Part shown: positions 16,251 through 24,125 of the stretch, in pieces
Position numbering within the stretch: position 1 is the first letter of the stretch
Layout: the number at the start of each line of letters is the position of its first letter
From: a virus
IMG/VR virus record: IMGVR_UViG_3300043640_000419
Span: 1 to 61,083 of that record
DNA: 61,083 nt
Direction: 5' to 3' (one strand)
The notes under the pieces: generated by a model
Told to the model about the DNA's origin: nothing
The model's input: only the letters and a program-made list of their open reading frames with translations
The model's database searches: none
Made by a program: the position numbers and the translations under genes

Positions 16251-16280
16251 GGTGTGGTTGCTACCTAATACCGTAGATCT
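16251..16280 (+). repeat. Right copy of 30-bp inverted repeat
   Basis: Matches the reverse complement of 14641-14670 with one mismatch. The copy overlaps the last codons (EIYGIR, stop) of the leftward ORF ending at 16261. Confidence 0.7.
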
Positions 16281-16407
16281 CGGCCAGGGTCGGCGGTGGC
16301 GCAGTCTCGCGGGCATGGAAGGCGGCCAGGCTCTCGCCCATCAGCCGGCGCTCGTTGTCGAGGCGGCGTGCGGCGGCGTGGCTGGCATAGGCGGGGTTTG
16401 GCGCCAT
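16261..16407 (-). CDS. Small leftward protein, possibly left-end phage gene
   Basis: 48 residues from ATG 16407: MAPNPAYASHAAARRLDNER onward to AEIYGIR. The frame is open upstream, and a start overlapping the TGA of the next ORF (16506-16508) is possible. Helical and charged; no family recognised. Its 3' end lies in the inverted repeat also found at 14.64 kb, hinting that another gene once shared this end. Confidence 0.35.
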   Translation of the reverse strand: MAPNPAYASHAAARRLDNERRLMGESLAAFHARETAPPPTLAEIYGIR

Positions 16408-16505
16408 GCGACGTATATGCAGGCGGGGCGATCGGCTTGCAAGCATTCGGTGCCCGGGATCGCTGGCGGGCCTGCATCGGATGATGATCGCGGCCGCGGC
16501 GGTGA

Positions 16506-16640
16506 TCAGGGCTGGCGCTCGGGCTTGGCGAGGTCCAGTTCGCCATGGCGAAACGGCTGTTTCCAGATTTCCGGAATTTCGGAATTTTCCAATGCGGCCG
16601 CCCGTTCCGCCGCGGTGCGTACAGCCGGCCGGTGGTCCAT
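16506..16640 (-). CDS. Small leftward hypothetical protein
   Basis: 44 residues starting MDHRPAVRTAAERAAALENS, ending GELDLAKPERQP. I prefer this frame because the two longer overlapping frames have Arg/Pro/Ser-rich, non-protein composition. An in-frame TAA at about 16713 bounds it. The upstream sequence contains the GATATCGGTATACC palindrome. Function unknown; likely the left edge of the large prophage. Confidence 0.4.
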   Translation of the reverse strand: MDHRPAVRTAAERAAALENSEIPEIWKQPFRHGELDLAKPERQP

Positions 16641-16680
16641 TTCGGTGCATACAGGGGTGACCAGCCCGACATCGTGAATC

Positions 16681-16698
16681 CCGATATCGGTATACCGA
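16681..16698. repeat. 18-bp palindrome-bearing repeat, copy 1
   Basis: CCGATATCGGTATACCGA is identical, in the same orientation, to 51909-51926. It contains two overlapping perfect palindromes (CCGATATCGG and TCGGTATACCGA). It lies just upstream of the leftward 44-residue ORF. Nearby 16567-16580 holds CCGGAATTTCGG, a similar half-symmetric motif. Confidence 0.6.
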
Positions 16699-16877
16699 TT
16701 TCGCCCCCGAGCTTATGTAACTCGTTCGTCGACGACGCCCGCAAAAGCCGACCCCGTCAGCGTTTTGTTATATCAGGCGATGACGGCCCGCCAGTCCGGC
16801 CGCCGCCAGTCGCTCCTGTCCCCGGTGACCAGCCTCGAGGCCATCACACCAGCCGTCGTTTGTGCCACCATCCGCCC

Positions 16878-17435
16878 ATGGCCCGCGTCACGCGCTCCCC
16901 GCCGAAGCCGAAGCCGAAGTACCTGCACGAGGTCCGCGTCGGGCATGAGGCTGCCGAGCAGGCGTGGCTGTGGGAGCACGTCGAGCGCATCGCCGGGCCG
17001 CGGGGCTTCAGGAAGCGCACGCCCTTCTGGGCCTACACGATCGTCGCCTTTGCGGCGAAGGAGCAGGCGGACGAGCTCGCCCTCATCGTGCGCCGGTACC
17101 GGGAGGCGGAAGAACGGCGGGTCGCCCGGCAATGGCCGTGCCCTGTTCGCGCCAGGTACGAGGAGGCAGCGGCATCCCAGCACGCCATCATCTGGGGTCT
17201 GTCGACGGGCATCATCCGCGACGTCGTGCGGACTTACCGGCAGGAGCGCCGCGACTGCAGCACGCATGGCCACCCGAACTGGGTTGCTTCGGACGTCATT
17301 CTCGCCGCCGCACCGTCGATCGATCGTGACCGCGCCCGGAAGATGGTCGACGCCATGCTGGCCTGGGTGATTGCCCGGCATGCCACGTGGTTTTGGGCCG
17401 GCCTGCAGGGAGATCAGATCATCAATAAATATTGA
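16878..17435 (+). CDS. Hypothetical phage protein, first rightward gene of the large prophage
   Basis: 185 residues from ATG 16878. A basic Pro/Lys N-terminus (RSPPKPKPKYLHEVRVGHEA) leads into a helical region (QADELALIVRRYREAEERRV) and a C-terminal helix with SIDRDRARKMVDAMLAW. The upstream open frame is not protein-like. No family recognised. It begins the rightward cluster at 16.9-20.4 kb. Confidence 0.55.
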   Translation: MARVTRSPPKPKPKYLHEVRVGHEAAEQAWLWEHVERIAGPRGFRKRTPFWAYTIVAFAAKEQADELALIVRRYREAEERRVARQWPCPVRARYEEAAASQHAIIWGLSTGIIRDVVRTYRQERRDCSTHGHPNWVASDVILAAAPSIDRDRARKMVDAMLAWVIARHATWFWAGLQGDQIINKY

Positions 17436-17522
17436 AACTAGGGACTTGCAGCCGGACGGCTCTGGATATATATTCACATCCATCGGCAGGGCGTCGCCCG
17501 CCAAACTGGGAAGGACCCGAAG

Positions 17523-18107
17523 ATGACCACCCTCTACACCATCGACGACCATGGCGAGATCACCAGCGGCCTGACCGCGGTCGAGGCCGCCACCATCCTG
17601 CTCAATGACGACAGCGCCGACTTTGAGATCAGGGCCGGCGAGGAGTGCACAGGCATCCTGAAGGGCGAGCGGCACTACGAGCTCTGGACCCGGAAGCAGG
17701 TAGCGAACAAGCCGTGGAGTAAGACGGTCATCTCCGTCATCGCCGACACCGAAGAAGCCGCCGAGACCGAGATCGCCGAGAAGGTGATCCGCTCGGGTCA
17801 CTGGACGAAGGGCGAGCTGGATTGCCGCACGGACGAGCAGAACGCCGCGATGATGGCCGAGCTGGCTGCGGATCAGGTCGGCGAAGACGCATGGTATCTG
17901 ATCGGAGGCAGTAACCTGCAAGCGATCTATGCCTACGGCACGGCCAACGAGGCCGATCGGTACTGCGATGCCCTCAATGATGGCCGCGAGATCAACCTCT
18001 GCGGGGCGCACCCGATGACGGCGGACGAGATCGCCGATCGACCGCACATCGAGGATGAGGGATTCAATCTCGACGACGAGCTGGCCGCCCGCGCCGGCCT
18101 GCGCTGA
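17523..18107 (+). CDS. Hypothetical phage protein, acidic
   Basis: 194 residues beginning MTTLYTIDDHGEITSGLTAV with AAGGACCCGAAG before the ATG. Strongly acidic (DDDSADF-type runs, DEIADRPHIEDEGFNLDDEL). Segments EAAETEIAEKVIRSGHWTKG and DAWYLIGGSNLQAIYAYGTA look like a small alpha/beta domain. An AT-richer leader (17436-17520) probably holds the promoter of this cluster. Function unknown. Confidence 0.6.
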   Translation: MTTLYTIDDHGEITSGLTAVEAATILLNDDSADFEIRAGEECTGILKGERHYELWTRKQVANKPWSKTVISVIADTEEAAETEIAEKVIRSGHWTKGELDCRTDEQNAAMMAELAADQVGEDAWYLIGGSNLQAIYAYGTANEADRYCDALNDGREINLCGAHPMTADEIADRPHIEDEGFNLDDELAARAGLR

Positions 18108-18119
18108 GGAGAACCGATC

Positions 18120-18401
18120 ATGACCATCAAGCTCACGGCCTTCGTGGCCGACTACAGCGACCGGCCGGCCGGGACGCTGCCGGTGCAGGAGGTCGTCGCC
18201 GCTGTCTATGACAGGCACGTGGGCAGCGCCGGCCACGTGTATGGCGCCGACCTGGCGTTGATCGATGTCGACGCGCCGGCTGGCGGGGGCAGGTGGCCGC
18301 TCACTCTCAATGGTGTGCACGTCGGCGAGCTGCGCGACGATGCCGCCAACGGCCTGCTGATCCAGGCGAGCCCGGAGGAGCTGGCCCCCTATTATGACTG
18401 A
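18120..18401 (+). CDS. Small hypothetical phage protein
   Basis: 93 residues, starting 12 bases after the previous stop with GAGGAG upstream. MTIKLTAFVADYSDRPAGTL and VNGVHVGELRDDAANGLL-like beta pattern. Its last eight bases overlap the next gene. No recognised family. Confidence 0.55.
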   Translation: MTIKLTAFVADYSDRPAGTLPVQEVVAAVYDRHVGSAGHVYGADLALIDVDAPAGGGRWPLTLNGVHVGELRDDAANGLLIQASPEELAPYYD

Positions 18402-18657
18402 TGCCCGGAATATCATGCAGGAGGAGCGGGACAAGACACTCGCCGAAATCGAGCGTCTGCCCCTCTCTCTCCAGTCCAGAGAGGATGTCCTCCTGATCTG
18501 CGGAGCGATCCAGATTGCGATCAACGACACGATAGAGAGGCTTGACCGCGCGGTTGACCCGAGGGTCGCGCCGCACGCCCTGCGGATCATGGCCGCCGAG
18601 ATCGAGCGGACCAGCGAGCGCTTCATCGCGGCGGGTTTGGCCACGCGCCTGCAATGA
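18394..18657 (+). CDS. Small helical hypothetical phage protein
   Basis: 87 residues, almost entirely helical (MQEERDKTLAEIERLPLSLQ, AIQIAINDTIERLDRAV, LRIMAAEIERTSERFIAAG). It overlaps the preceding gene by eight bases and the following by four (ATGA). Function unknown. Confidence 0.55.
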   Translation: MTDARNIMQEERDKTLAEIERLPLSLQSREDVLLICGAIQIAINDTIERLDRAVDPRVAPHALRIMAAEIERTSERFIAAGLATRLQ

Positions 18658-19019
18658 CGCCCGCCGACGTCCGCGCCCTTCTCTCCGCCGGCCGCCTCTC
18701 CAACAGGGAGGCGGACGAGGCGCTCGGCCTGCGCGATGAGCGATTGGTCCGCAGGCTCAAGAGCGGCGACGAGACGCCATCGGAGGAGCAGGCCGGCCGC
18801 CTGATTGCGCTCGGCGCCGAGCATCTGGCACAGCAAATGATCAGGTCCATCAACCTGGCCGCTGGCGGGCGCGTCGAAATCGCCAAGCTCCGGATCAGCG
18901 AGCGAGCGATCGACGTGGAGTCCGCCCTCAGCCCCGCCGTCGCGCGCGCCGTCCGGCTGGCAATCCTTGAGCGGCTGACGGGCGCTGGATTGACCATCGA
19001 GAGATCCGGCGATGCCTGA
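18654..19019 (+). CDS. Small hypothetical phage protein, possible HTH
   Basis: 121 residues. The N-terminal helices LSNREADEALGLRDERLVRR resemble a helix-turn-helix, followed by DETPSEEQAGRLIALGAEHL, a Cro-like 'threshold' helix. It overlaps both neighbours by a few bases. A DNA-binding role is plausible from the pattern only. Confidence 0.5.
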   Translation: MTPADVRALLSAGRLSNREADEALGLRDERLVRRLKSGDETPSEEQAGRLIALGAEHLAQQMIRSINLAAGGRVEIAKLRISERAIDVESALSPAVARAVRLAILERLTGAGLTIERSGDA

Positions 19020-19245
19020 CGCTCATGCCCTCCTCTGCGAAGCCGGCGAGGCAATGTACGGCCCTCGCTGGGTGTCCGACCTGGCCCGCGCACTCGGCGA
19101 GCCAGTGCTCAATATCCAGCGCTACAAGGACCGCACCAGGTCCGTGCCGAAGACTTTGCTGCCACGCGTCGAATCGCTCATGGCACGGCAGGAGACCCGC
19201 ATCGCGAAGACCAGAACGAAGATCGCCGTGGCGCTCGGGCTCTGA
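19012..19245 (+). CDS. Small Cro/HTH-like protein
   Basis: 77 residues. MYGPRWVSDLARALGEPVLN and IQRYKDRTRSVPKTLLPRVE form a helix-turn-helix-like arrangement, as in short phage DNA-binding proteins that sense pairs of helices. Basic C-terminal helix. It starts inside the end of the preceding gene (eight-base overlap). Specific role unknown. Confidence 0.55.
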   Translation: MPDAHALLCEAGEAMYGPRWVSDLARALGEPVLNIQRYKDRTRSVPKTLLPRVESLMARQETRIAKTRTKIAVALGL

Positions 19246-19246
19246 C

Positions 19247-20371
19247 GTGGACGACGCCGACCGTGTCGCCCTCGTTGGCGGCCCCTATGCCGCGCCGCAG
19301 GTCAGCCGCGGCGATCGGTTGGACGATGCCGCCCTCGGCTCGGTCATAGTCGGTGGCTACACCAATGCGCCGATCCCGTGGCCACGCCGGATGAAGGCAG
19401 GCCGGCCGAGCTTGATCCTGTGCGGCGACCTGATCAGCGCCGTCGAGGTCGAGAGCGAGATCGCAATCGCCCATTGGTGGGGCGTCGGCGTTGTCACCGT
19501 GTGGGCCTGGCGCAAGGCTCTCGGCATCGGCCGGGTCACCGAAGGGACCGAGCGCCTCTATCGAGATCTCAAAGCCGAGAAGCTGCCGGACGACTTGGCC
19601 GCACGCGGTCGGGAGCGGGCGGCCAAGCCCGACGCCAAGGCCAAGATGGCCGCAACCAAGCGCGGACGGCCCGCACCACCACAAACGCGCGCGGCCCTGC
19701 TCGCCGCGGCGAAGGCGCCGAAGTCAGAAGCGTGGCGGCAGCAACTCGCCGAGCGCAATCGCGCGCGGGCCGAAGCAGAACGGATCGACCGGCGGTCGAG
19801 GAATCTCCCAGTGAGCACCGTCACGAAGGAGAGGGCCGTCGAATTGTACCGACTTGGCGCGACTTTTCAGGAGATTGCGCGCACCCTGGATTGCGGCATG
19901 ACCTCCGTTGGGCGGTGGCTGAAGGAGTGCGGGGTTACGGCGCGCCCGGATGGCCGTCGCCCGACCGTGGAGGCGAAGGCCGGAAGTGCTGTCGCGACGA
20001 TGTTCGCCGGAGGAATTCCGATTCCGGAGATCCGAAAGCTTGCGGATGAGCCTGTTGATCGAGATGCCCGTCGGCGGGCGATCGTCAAGGATCTCCAGGA
20101 GGGGCAGCCACACCAGCGCATCGCGGACCGGCACGGAGTGACCGCCGGCACCGTCCACATGATCGCCCATCAATCAGGTCTTCTGCGGCCCCGAATGAAA
20201 GCGGACGAGGAGCGCCGCGCTCATGCGCTCGTGCTCTACCGGCGCGGCGTGGCGACAATCGAGATCGGCGACGCCGTCGGGCGAAGCACGGTGGTGGTGC
20301 GCAAGTGGGCTAGAGAAGCCGGGTTGCCGCCGCGGCCCAGAGGGAAACTCCAGCGCCGCACCGAACGCTAA
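19247..20371 (+). CDS. Multi-HTH DNA-binding protein
   Basis: 374 residues from GTG 19247, one base after the previous stop. An N-terminal module has KAGRPSLILCGDLISAVEVE, then IAHWWGVGVVTVWAWRKALG, a pattern seen in proteins with a CGDL...HHWGVS...RWRRALG signature. A basic linker with NUMOD3-like elements follows. Then come at least three resolvase-type helix-turn-helix segments: ATFQEIARTLDCGMTSVGRW, HQRIADRHGVTAGTVHMIAH and ATIEIGDAVGRSTVVVRKWA. No catalytic domain is visible. A regulator or DNA-packaging/recombination helper is possible. Confidence 0.7.
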   Translation: MDDADRVALVGGPYAAPQVSRGDRLDDAALGSVIVGGYTNAPIPWPRRMKAGRPSLILCGDLISAVEVESEIAIAHWWGVGVVTVWAWRKALGIGRVTEGTERLYRDLKAEKLPDDLAARGRERAAKPDAKAKMAATKRGRPAPPQTRAALLAAAKAPKSEAWRQQLAERNRARAEAERIDRRSRNLPVSTVTKERAVELYRLGATFQEIARTLDCGMTSVGRWLKECGVTARPDGRRPTVEAKAGSAVATMFAGGIPIPEIRKLADEPVDRDARRRAIVKDLQEGQPHQRIADRHGVTAGTVHMIAHQSGLLRPRMKADEERRAHALVLYRRGVATIEIGDAVGRSTVVVRKWAREAGLPPRPRGKLQRRTER

Positions 20372-20583
20372 TTCCGCGTCGGCGTCGGCAGCATCTGCGC
20401 CCGGAGCTGCGTTAGACGCTCGAGCATTTCGTCGACCGCGGTGGCGTCGAAATCGAGATGGATGCGGAGCGGCTCGGCCAGGCCGGCAACAGGCAGGTCG
20501 GGCAGCTGCAGGCGCACCGTCTCGCGGTCCAGTAGGGTGAACATCTCAGCCGGCCCCTGGTCGACCGACATGGCATCGTTCAT
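20368..20583 (-). CDS. Small hypothetical protein, last gene of a leftward pair
   Basis: 71 residues: MNDAMSVDQGPAEMFTLLDR, then strands LQLPDLPVAGLAEPLRIHLD and a C-terminal helix (AVDEMLERLTQLRAQML). Its ATG overlaps the upstream gene by four bases. It ends overlapping the convergent stop of the multi-HTH gene at 20371. Function unknown. Confidence 0.55.
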   Translation of the reverse strand: MNDAMSVDQGPAEMFTLLDRETVRLQLPDLPVAGLAEPLRIHLDFDATAVDEMLERLTQLRAQMLPTPTRN

Positions 20584-20870
20584 CGCTTCGTCCCCTTCGC
20601 CAGATCCCGCCCCGCCTGGTTCAAGGTCACACTGTGCGGCAGCTCGGCGGCCCGTCGCTCGGCGTGGGTATGCTGCGACTGGTCGTGCGACACCAGCCCG
20701 GCCTTGGCGCAGTCGTCCGCCAGCGCGACCGCCTCATCGTACGGCAGCCCCGTCTTCCGGGCGACGGTATGGATCGAGGTCCACCACGGCATCTGGCGGC
20801 GGCCCTCGCTATCGGCGGCCACGGCCTGACAGAACCGCCGGGCACGATCGGCGGAGAGCTTGTGCTTCAT
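20580..20870 (-). CDS. Hypothetical protein with winged-helix-like pattern
   Basis: 96 residues from ATG 20870; the much longer upstream open frame is non-coding in composition. ARRFCQAVAADSEGRRQMPW, then IHTVARKTGLPYDEAVALAD resembles a short winged-helix (two helices, turn). It is coupled to the 71-residue gene. Divergent from the 65-residue rightward ORF at 20938. Confidence 0.5.
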   Translation of the reverse strand: MKHKLSADRARRFCQAVAADSEGRRQMPWWTSIHTVARKTGLPYDEAVALADDCAKAGLVSHDQSQHTHAERRAAELPHSVTLNQAGRDLAKGTKR

Positions 20871-20937
20871 TGGACCCCTCACGAACGGGGACATAATGCC
20901 GGGGGAGCCGACTGGTTGCCCGGCGCGTTGATCCGCC

Positions 20938-21135
20938 ATGCCCGCGCTCGCCCATCCCCGCCCGATCGACACCCTCGACCCGACGCAGCCCGCCCTGGTG
21001 CACGACCAGCTCAACGACCGGGTATTCGAGTGGCGGCCGGAGTGGGCGGCGACTTGGCTGACGCGCCGGCCGCACGATGACGGGGTCGTCGAGTGGGACG
21101 GGCTCTTGATCGACGGGTGGGAGCCGGTGCGCTGA
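20938..21135 (+). CDS. Small hypothetical protein
   Basis: 65 residues, Trp-rich at the end (FEWRPEWAATWLTRRPHDDG, VEWDGLLIDGWEPVR). It stands alone on the plus strand within leftward late genes, divergent from the gene starting at 20870. A moron-like gene is possible. Function unknown. Confidence 0.45.
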   Translation: MPALAHPRPIDTLDPTQPALVHDQLNDRVFEWRPEWAATWLTRRPHDDGVVEWDGLLIDGWEPVR

Positions 21136-21137
21136 AA

Positions 21138-21182
21138 CGAAAAATGACCCAGCCGGCCCACGAAAGGGGCCAGCCGGGTCAA
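21138..21182 (-). terminator. Terminator of the leftward late/lysis operon
   Basis: On the minus strand a GACCCGGCTGGCCCC arm pairs imperfectly with GGGCCGGCTGGGTC and is followed by ATTTTTCG. It lies 77 bp past the stop of the last lysis-region gene (21259), so it probably ends the long late transcript. Confidence 0.55.
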
Positions 21183-21258
21183 GGTTCGGAGGAAAGCACC
21201 CTCGCGGGCACGGCCATCGCTGGCCGTATCGGGCGCCGGGCTGCCCCAGCGCCGATCT

Positions 21259-21543
21259 TCAGGAGCGGAACGACCCTTGAACGGGAGCGATCTTCGCCTC
21301 CAGGGCATCGAACTCTTCCGTGGTGACGGCGCCCGGTTGGGCCATGACGGCCTGCACCGCAGTGACGATGTTGCTGACCTCAATGCCGGCTTCGGCTGCC
21401 GGCGCCACGAGATCGAGCACCTCGTTCAGGAACGCACCGACGCCCTGATCCGACTTGCTGAGACCAGCCAGATTGAGACCGGCGGTGACCATCGGTCCGA
21501 GCACCGGGGCGAGCGCGCTGATTACGCCTAGAATTGAGAGCAT
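21259..21543 (-). CDS. Small phage protein of the lysis region
   Basis: 94 residues. The N-terminus MLSILGVISALAPVLGPMVT is hydrophobic and membrane-active-looking; then LAGLSKSDQGVGAFLNEVLD, and a C-terminal EEFDALEAKIAPV helix like small accessory holin-region proteins. Family not assigned. Confidence 0.5.
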   Translation of the reverse strand: MLSILGVISALAPVLGPMVTAGLNLAGLSKSDQGVGAFLNEVLDLVAPAAEAGIEVSNIVTAVQAVMAQPGAVTTEEFDALEAKIAPVQGSFRS

Positions 21544-21576
21544 GGATTTATCCTTCGATCGGTTGAGGGTTGGGCT

Positions 21577-22011
21577 TCAGGACTTGACCTTGTCCCTCCA
21601 GATATCGGTCTGCGCCTTGAACGACTCGACCGCCGCATTGGCCAAGGTGATGGCCGACGCAATCGCCGAGGGGTTGTTGCCGAGCGCGCGCACCGCCGTC
21701 ACGCCGGCCAGCGTCGCCTGGTCGGTCGACAGTTCGGTGGTCTTCAGCACGGCCATCTGGTCGGTCGTGATGCAGATGGTCGCCTGCGTCGCCGCCGAGC
21801 AGATCGGCACGTTCTTCTTCACCTTGTCGGCGACGGTCAGGTAAACGAAGTACGACGCGCGGGCTGCATATGCCGCCTTGGACGCCGTGGTCATGTCGAC
21901 CGTGGTCGACAGGATCGCCGCACTCGACGACGTCGAGGTCGACGGGGTCGAGCTGCATGCCGCGAGGGCAAGCGCGATCGCGGCCAGGATGGCCGTTGCA
22001 ATGGACTTCAT
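21577..22011 (-). CDS. Lipoprotein of the lysis/moron region
   Basis: 144 residues. Clear lipoprotein signal: MKSIATAILAAIALALAACS, with the lipobox Cys at residue 19, then a Ser/Thr-rich linker (SSTPSTSTSSS) and an Ala-rich helical domain. GGAGAAAAG precedes the ATG at 22011. Location next to the muramidase suits an outer-membrane spanin-like or superinfection-exclusion lipoprotein; no paired inner-membrane spanin is obvious. Role inferred from position only. Confidence 0.65.
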   Translation of the reverse strand: MKSIATAILAAIALALAACSSTPSTSTSSSAAILSTTVDMTTASKAAYAARASYFVYLTVADKVKKNVPICSAATQATICITTDQMAVLKTTELSTDQATLAGVTAVRALGNNPSAIASAITLANAAVESFKAQTDIWRDKVKS

Positions 22012-22146
22012 CTTTTCTCCTGGTTTGAGGGGTGGCCTAGTTCGGCCGGCGGATCACAAACTAGGCCACTGGCGGCCCGTGTGATTTCAGAGGCTTAGCG
22101 GCGAAGTGGAAGAGATCGGCGAGGATCGGCGGAAACTCTTCCACTC

Positions 22147-22464
22147 TCAGGCGCGTGCAGGCGGCTCGGGCTCTTCTGCCCCGCTGGTGTCGACACAGCG
22201 GCCGTTGCGGATGTACCCGTGCCAGCATCCGCCGCAGTTGACCGACGGCGAGAACGTCGGGCGATCACGGTTGCCGTCCCATTCCCATTGGGCGATGCCA
22301 CCGTTCTGGCCCTGCGGATCGTGCTTCAGATCCGTGCGACCTTTGATGATGAGTCCCTCGCAGCGACGGCCCTTCTTGGGGCATGTGAAGCTGAATTCCT
22401 GCTCCTTGCCGGACTCGGCCGGCTCCCACTCGAGCGTATGGAACGTGACCTTGGCGTCGCTCAT
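22147..22464 (-). CDS. DUF6527-like small protein
   Basis: 105 residues. CPKKGRRCEGLIIKGR with QWEWDGNRDRPTFSPSVNC and CGGCWHGYIRNGRCVDTSGA fits the DUF6527 pattern found in many prophages. Five cysteines and a His suggest possible zinc binding. Function unknown. It ends 135 bp before the lipoprotein start. Confidence 0.65.
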   Translation of the reverse strand: MSDAKVTFHTLEWEPAESGKEQEFSFTCPKKGRRCEGLIIKGRTDLKHDPQGQNGGIAQWEWDGNRDRPTFSPSVNCGGCWHGYIRNGRCVDTSGAEEPEPPARA

Positions 22465-22470
22465 CGCTGG

Positions 22471-23166
22471 TCACGCCCAAGTCGGCGGCTTAGGCGGCGG
22501 TTTAGCGCCGCTCGTAGGCGCAGTGTCGTCCACCGGCGCCGCCGCGCTGGCCACGCTCGGGTTTGCGATCGTCGCCGCGGCCGCCACGGACATCGGGGCC
22601 TGGCTCGATACGCCGACCATGACGGCCGGCGCGAGACGGGCTTCGATTTTCTCCTGCAGGCTGGCCTTGCCGGCATCGGTCGTGACATCGACGCCCATGT
22701 TTTTCAGCGCATCGGGCACGTGGGCGATCGCGTAGTTCGCGGTGTCGGCGATGATCTTGCTCTGCACGGTCAGGCTGGTGATGTCGGCGGAGGCGACCTT
22801 CGACTGCGCCAACTGCAATCCGGCCTGCATGGCGGTCTCGATGGTCTTCTTGTCGACCTCGACGCCCCATTTCTTCTTGATGCCCGCCGCGATTACGCCC
22901 GCAAGGGCAAGGGCCACCACCGATAGCGCTGGCCAGATGACCAGCGTGAACAGCGGGCCGAAGTCGATGACGAAGGTCTGGGCATCCTCAGTCCCGGTCG
23001 CGGCGCGCGCCACCCCGGTCAGCAGCACGATCAGCGCCACGATCAACAACAGACCGACGATGCCGCTGGGGAAATAGCCGAGGTCGTAGCGCCGCGCGTA
23101 TGGCCACTGCGGCAGGCCGCCGACCAGCGCAAGGATCAGGATGACGATGAGGATCGTGAACAGCAT
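22471..23166 (-). CDS. DUF3309-holin-like fusion membrane protein
   Basis: 231 residues in two parts. Residues 1-55 look like a DUF3309 peptide (MLFTILIVILILALVGGLPQ, WPYARRYDLGYFPSGIVGLL). Residues about 75-150 contain another TM (LVIWPALSVVALALAGVIAA), then KKWGVEVDKKTIETAMQAGL, like phage LL-H/COG-type holin C-termini. An Ala/Pro-rich tail follows. DUF3309 proteins are normally free-standing, about 50 residues long and host-encoded. The gene is upstream of a DUF6527-like gene and downstream of the muramidase, so a holin role is likely. Confidence 0.65.
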   Translation of the reverse strand: MLFTILIVILILALVGGLPQWPYARRYDLGYFPSGIVGLLLIVALIVLLTGVARAATGTEDAQTFVIDFGPLFTLVIWPALSVVALALAGVIAAGIKKKWGVEVDKKTIETAMQAGLQLAQSKVASADITSLTVQSKIIADTANYAIAHVPDALKNMGVDVTTDAGKASLQEKIEARLAPAVMVGVSSQAPMSVAAAATIANPSVASAAAPVDDTAPTSGAKPPPKPPTWA

Positions 23167-23188
23167 GGTTAGCTCCTTATTGGAATGG

Positions 23189-23977
23189 TCAGATGCCGAG
23201 GGCGCGCCGGGTCATGATTCCGGCCACGCCGTCGACCATGAGTCCCTGGTCGGCCTGGAACAGCCGGACGGCCGAATCAGTGCGCGGCCCAAAATCGCCG
23301 TCAGGTGTGATGCCGAGCGCCCGCTGCAGCGCCGCCACGTCCGGCCCCTTGTCGCCACGCCTCAGCGCGCGCGGGACCGGTGCGTGCGCACCGCTCGCCG
23401 CGCCCTGCCCGCCATAGGTCGCCACGGCCGCCTGCAGCTTCGCGGCATAGGCGCCGCCCTGCCCGCCGCCGTTGTAGCGGCGCTCGACGTCGAGCCAGGC
23501 GCCGGATGCCAGACTGGCGTGTAGCGCCGGGTCCGCCTCGATGAAGCGGACGAAGGCGTCCATCTGCCCGTCGTCGCCGTTGGCGCTCATGCTGTCGACG
23601 AAGGCCTGGACGCTCGGGTAGCCGAGGCGCTGCCATCCGAACCCCATAATCTGGAAGCCGCCGAAGCTGGTCGCTTCATTGGCACCGTCGCAGTCAAGGG
23701 CCCGGGCGCGCTCGAGCTGGTCCCATGCGCCGGCTTTCGTCGTCGCCGCCAATGCCGGATTCCATGACACGCACGACAGGTCCGGGTGATCGTCGTTGAA
23801 CCGGTAGCCGGTCTGCTTCCCGAACCAGTGGGCCTCGAACCGGACCGGCACGACCAACTGGCCATTGAGAGTCCAGAACGTCTCGCCGGAACTCTCGACG
23901 GCCGCCATGGCCATGATATTGGCGACGGGCACATTCAGACGCGCGGCCGCACGCTGGTAATCAGCGGTGTCGAACAT
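23189..23977 (-). CDS. N-acetylmuramidase endolysin with peptidoglycan-binding domain
   Basis: 262 residues from ATG 23977. An N-terminal muramidase domain (DUF3380 type) has AVESSGETFWTLNGQLVVPV with the probable catalytic Glu, VRFEAHWFGKQTGYRF and EATSFGGFQIMGFGWQRLGY. A C-terminal PG_binding_1 domain has RRGDKGPDVAALQRALGI and GDFGPRTDSAVRLFQADQGL. No signal peptide, so it would need a holin. It hydrolyses the glycan strands of peptidoglycan at lysis. Holin-like genes lie on both sides. Confidence 0.85.
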   Translation of the reverse strand: MFDTADYQRAAARLNVPVANIMAMAAVESSGETFWTLNGQLVVPVRFEAHWFGKQTGYRFNDDHPDLSCVSWNPALAATTKAGAWDQLERARALDCDGANEATSFGGFQIMGFGWQRLGYPSVQAFVDSMSANGDDGQMDAFVRFIEADPALHASLASGAWLDVERRYNGGGQGGAYAAKLQAAVATYGGQGAASGAHAPVPRALRRGDKGPDVAALQRALGITPDGDFGPRTDSAVRLFQADQGLMVDGVAGIMTRRALGI

Positions 23978-24125
23978 TTTGGCTCCAGTTGTGTTATGAA
24001 GGTCGGGCTGCGGCGGCGTGGATGGACACGCAAATGGAAAGCGATTCGGGTCAGCCGAAACCCGGGCTGGCGCGTCCATGGGGAATTCAGGCGCCCCAGC
24101 CGATATCAAGCTCGGCCCGCAGCGC

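Noticed and set aside
16773-18836. A 687-codon leftward open frame
   Set aside because: It is antisense to six compact rightward genes with good starts and overlaps. The length comes from high GC; composition (Arg, Val, Asp and Gly in shadow pattern) and lack of a ribosome-binding site argue against it.
20938-21135. Toxin-antitoxin pair with the divergent gene at 20870
   Set aside because: Sizes and divergent layout hint at it, but neither sequence shows a toxin or antitoxin family feature.
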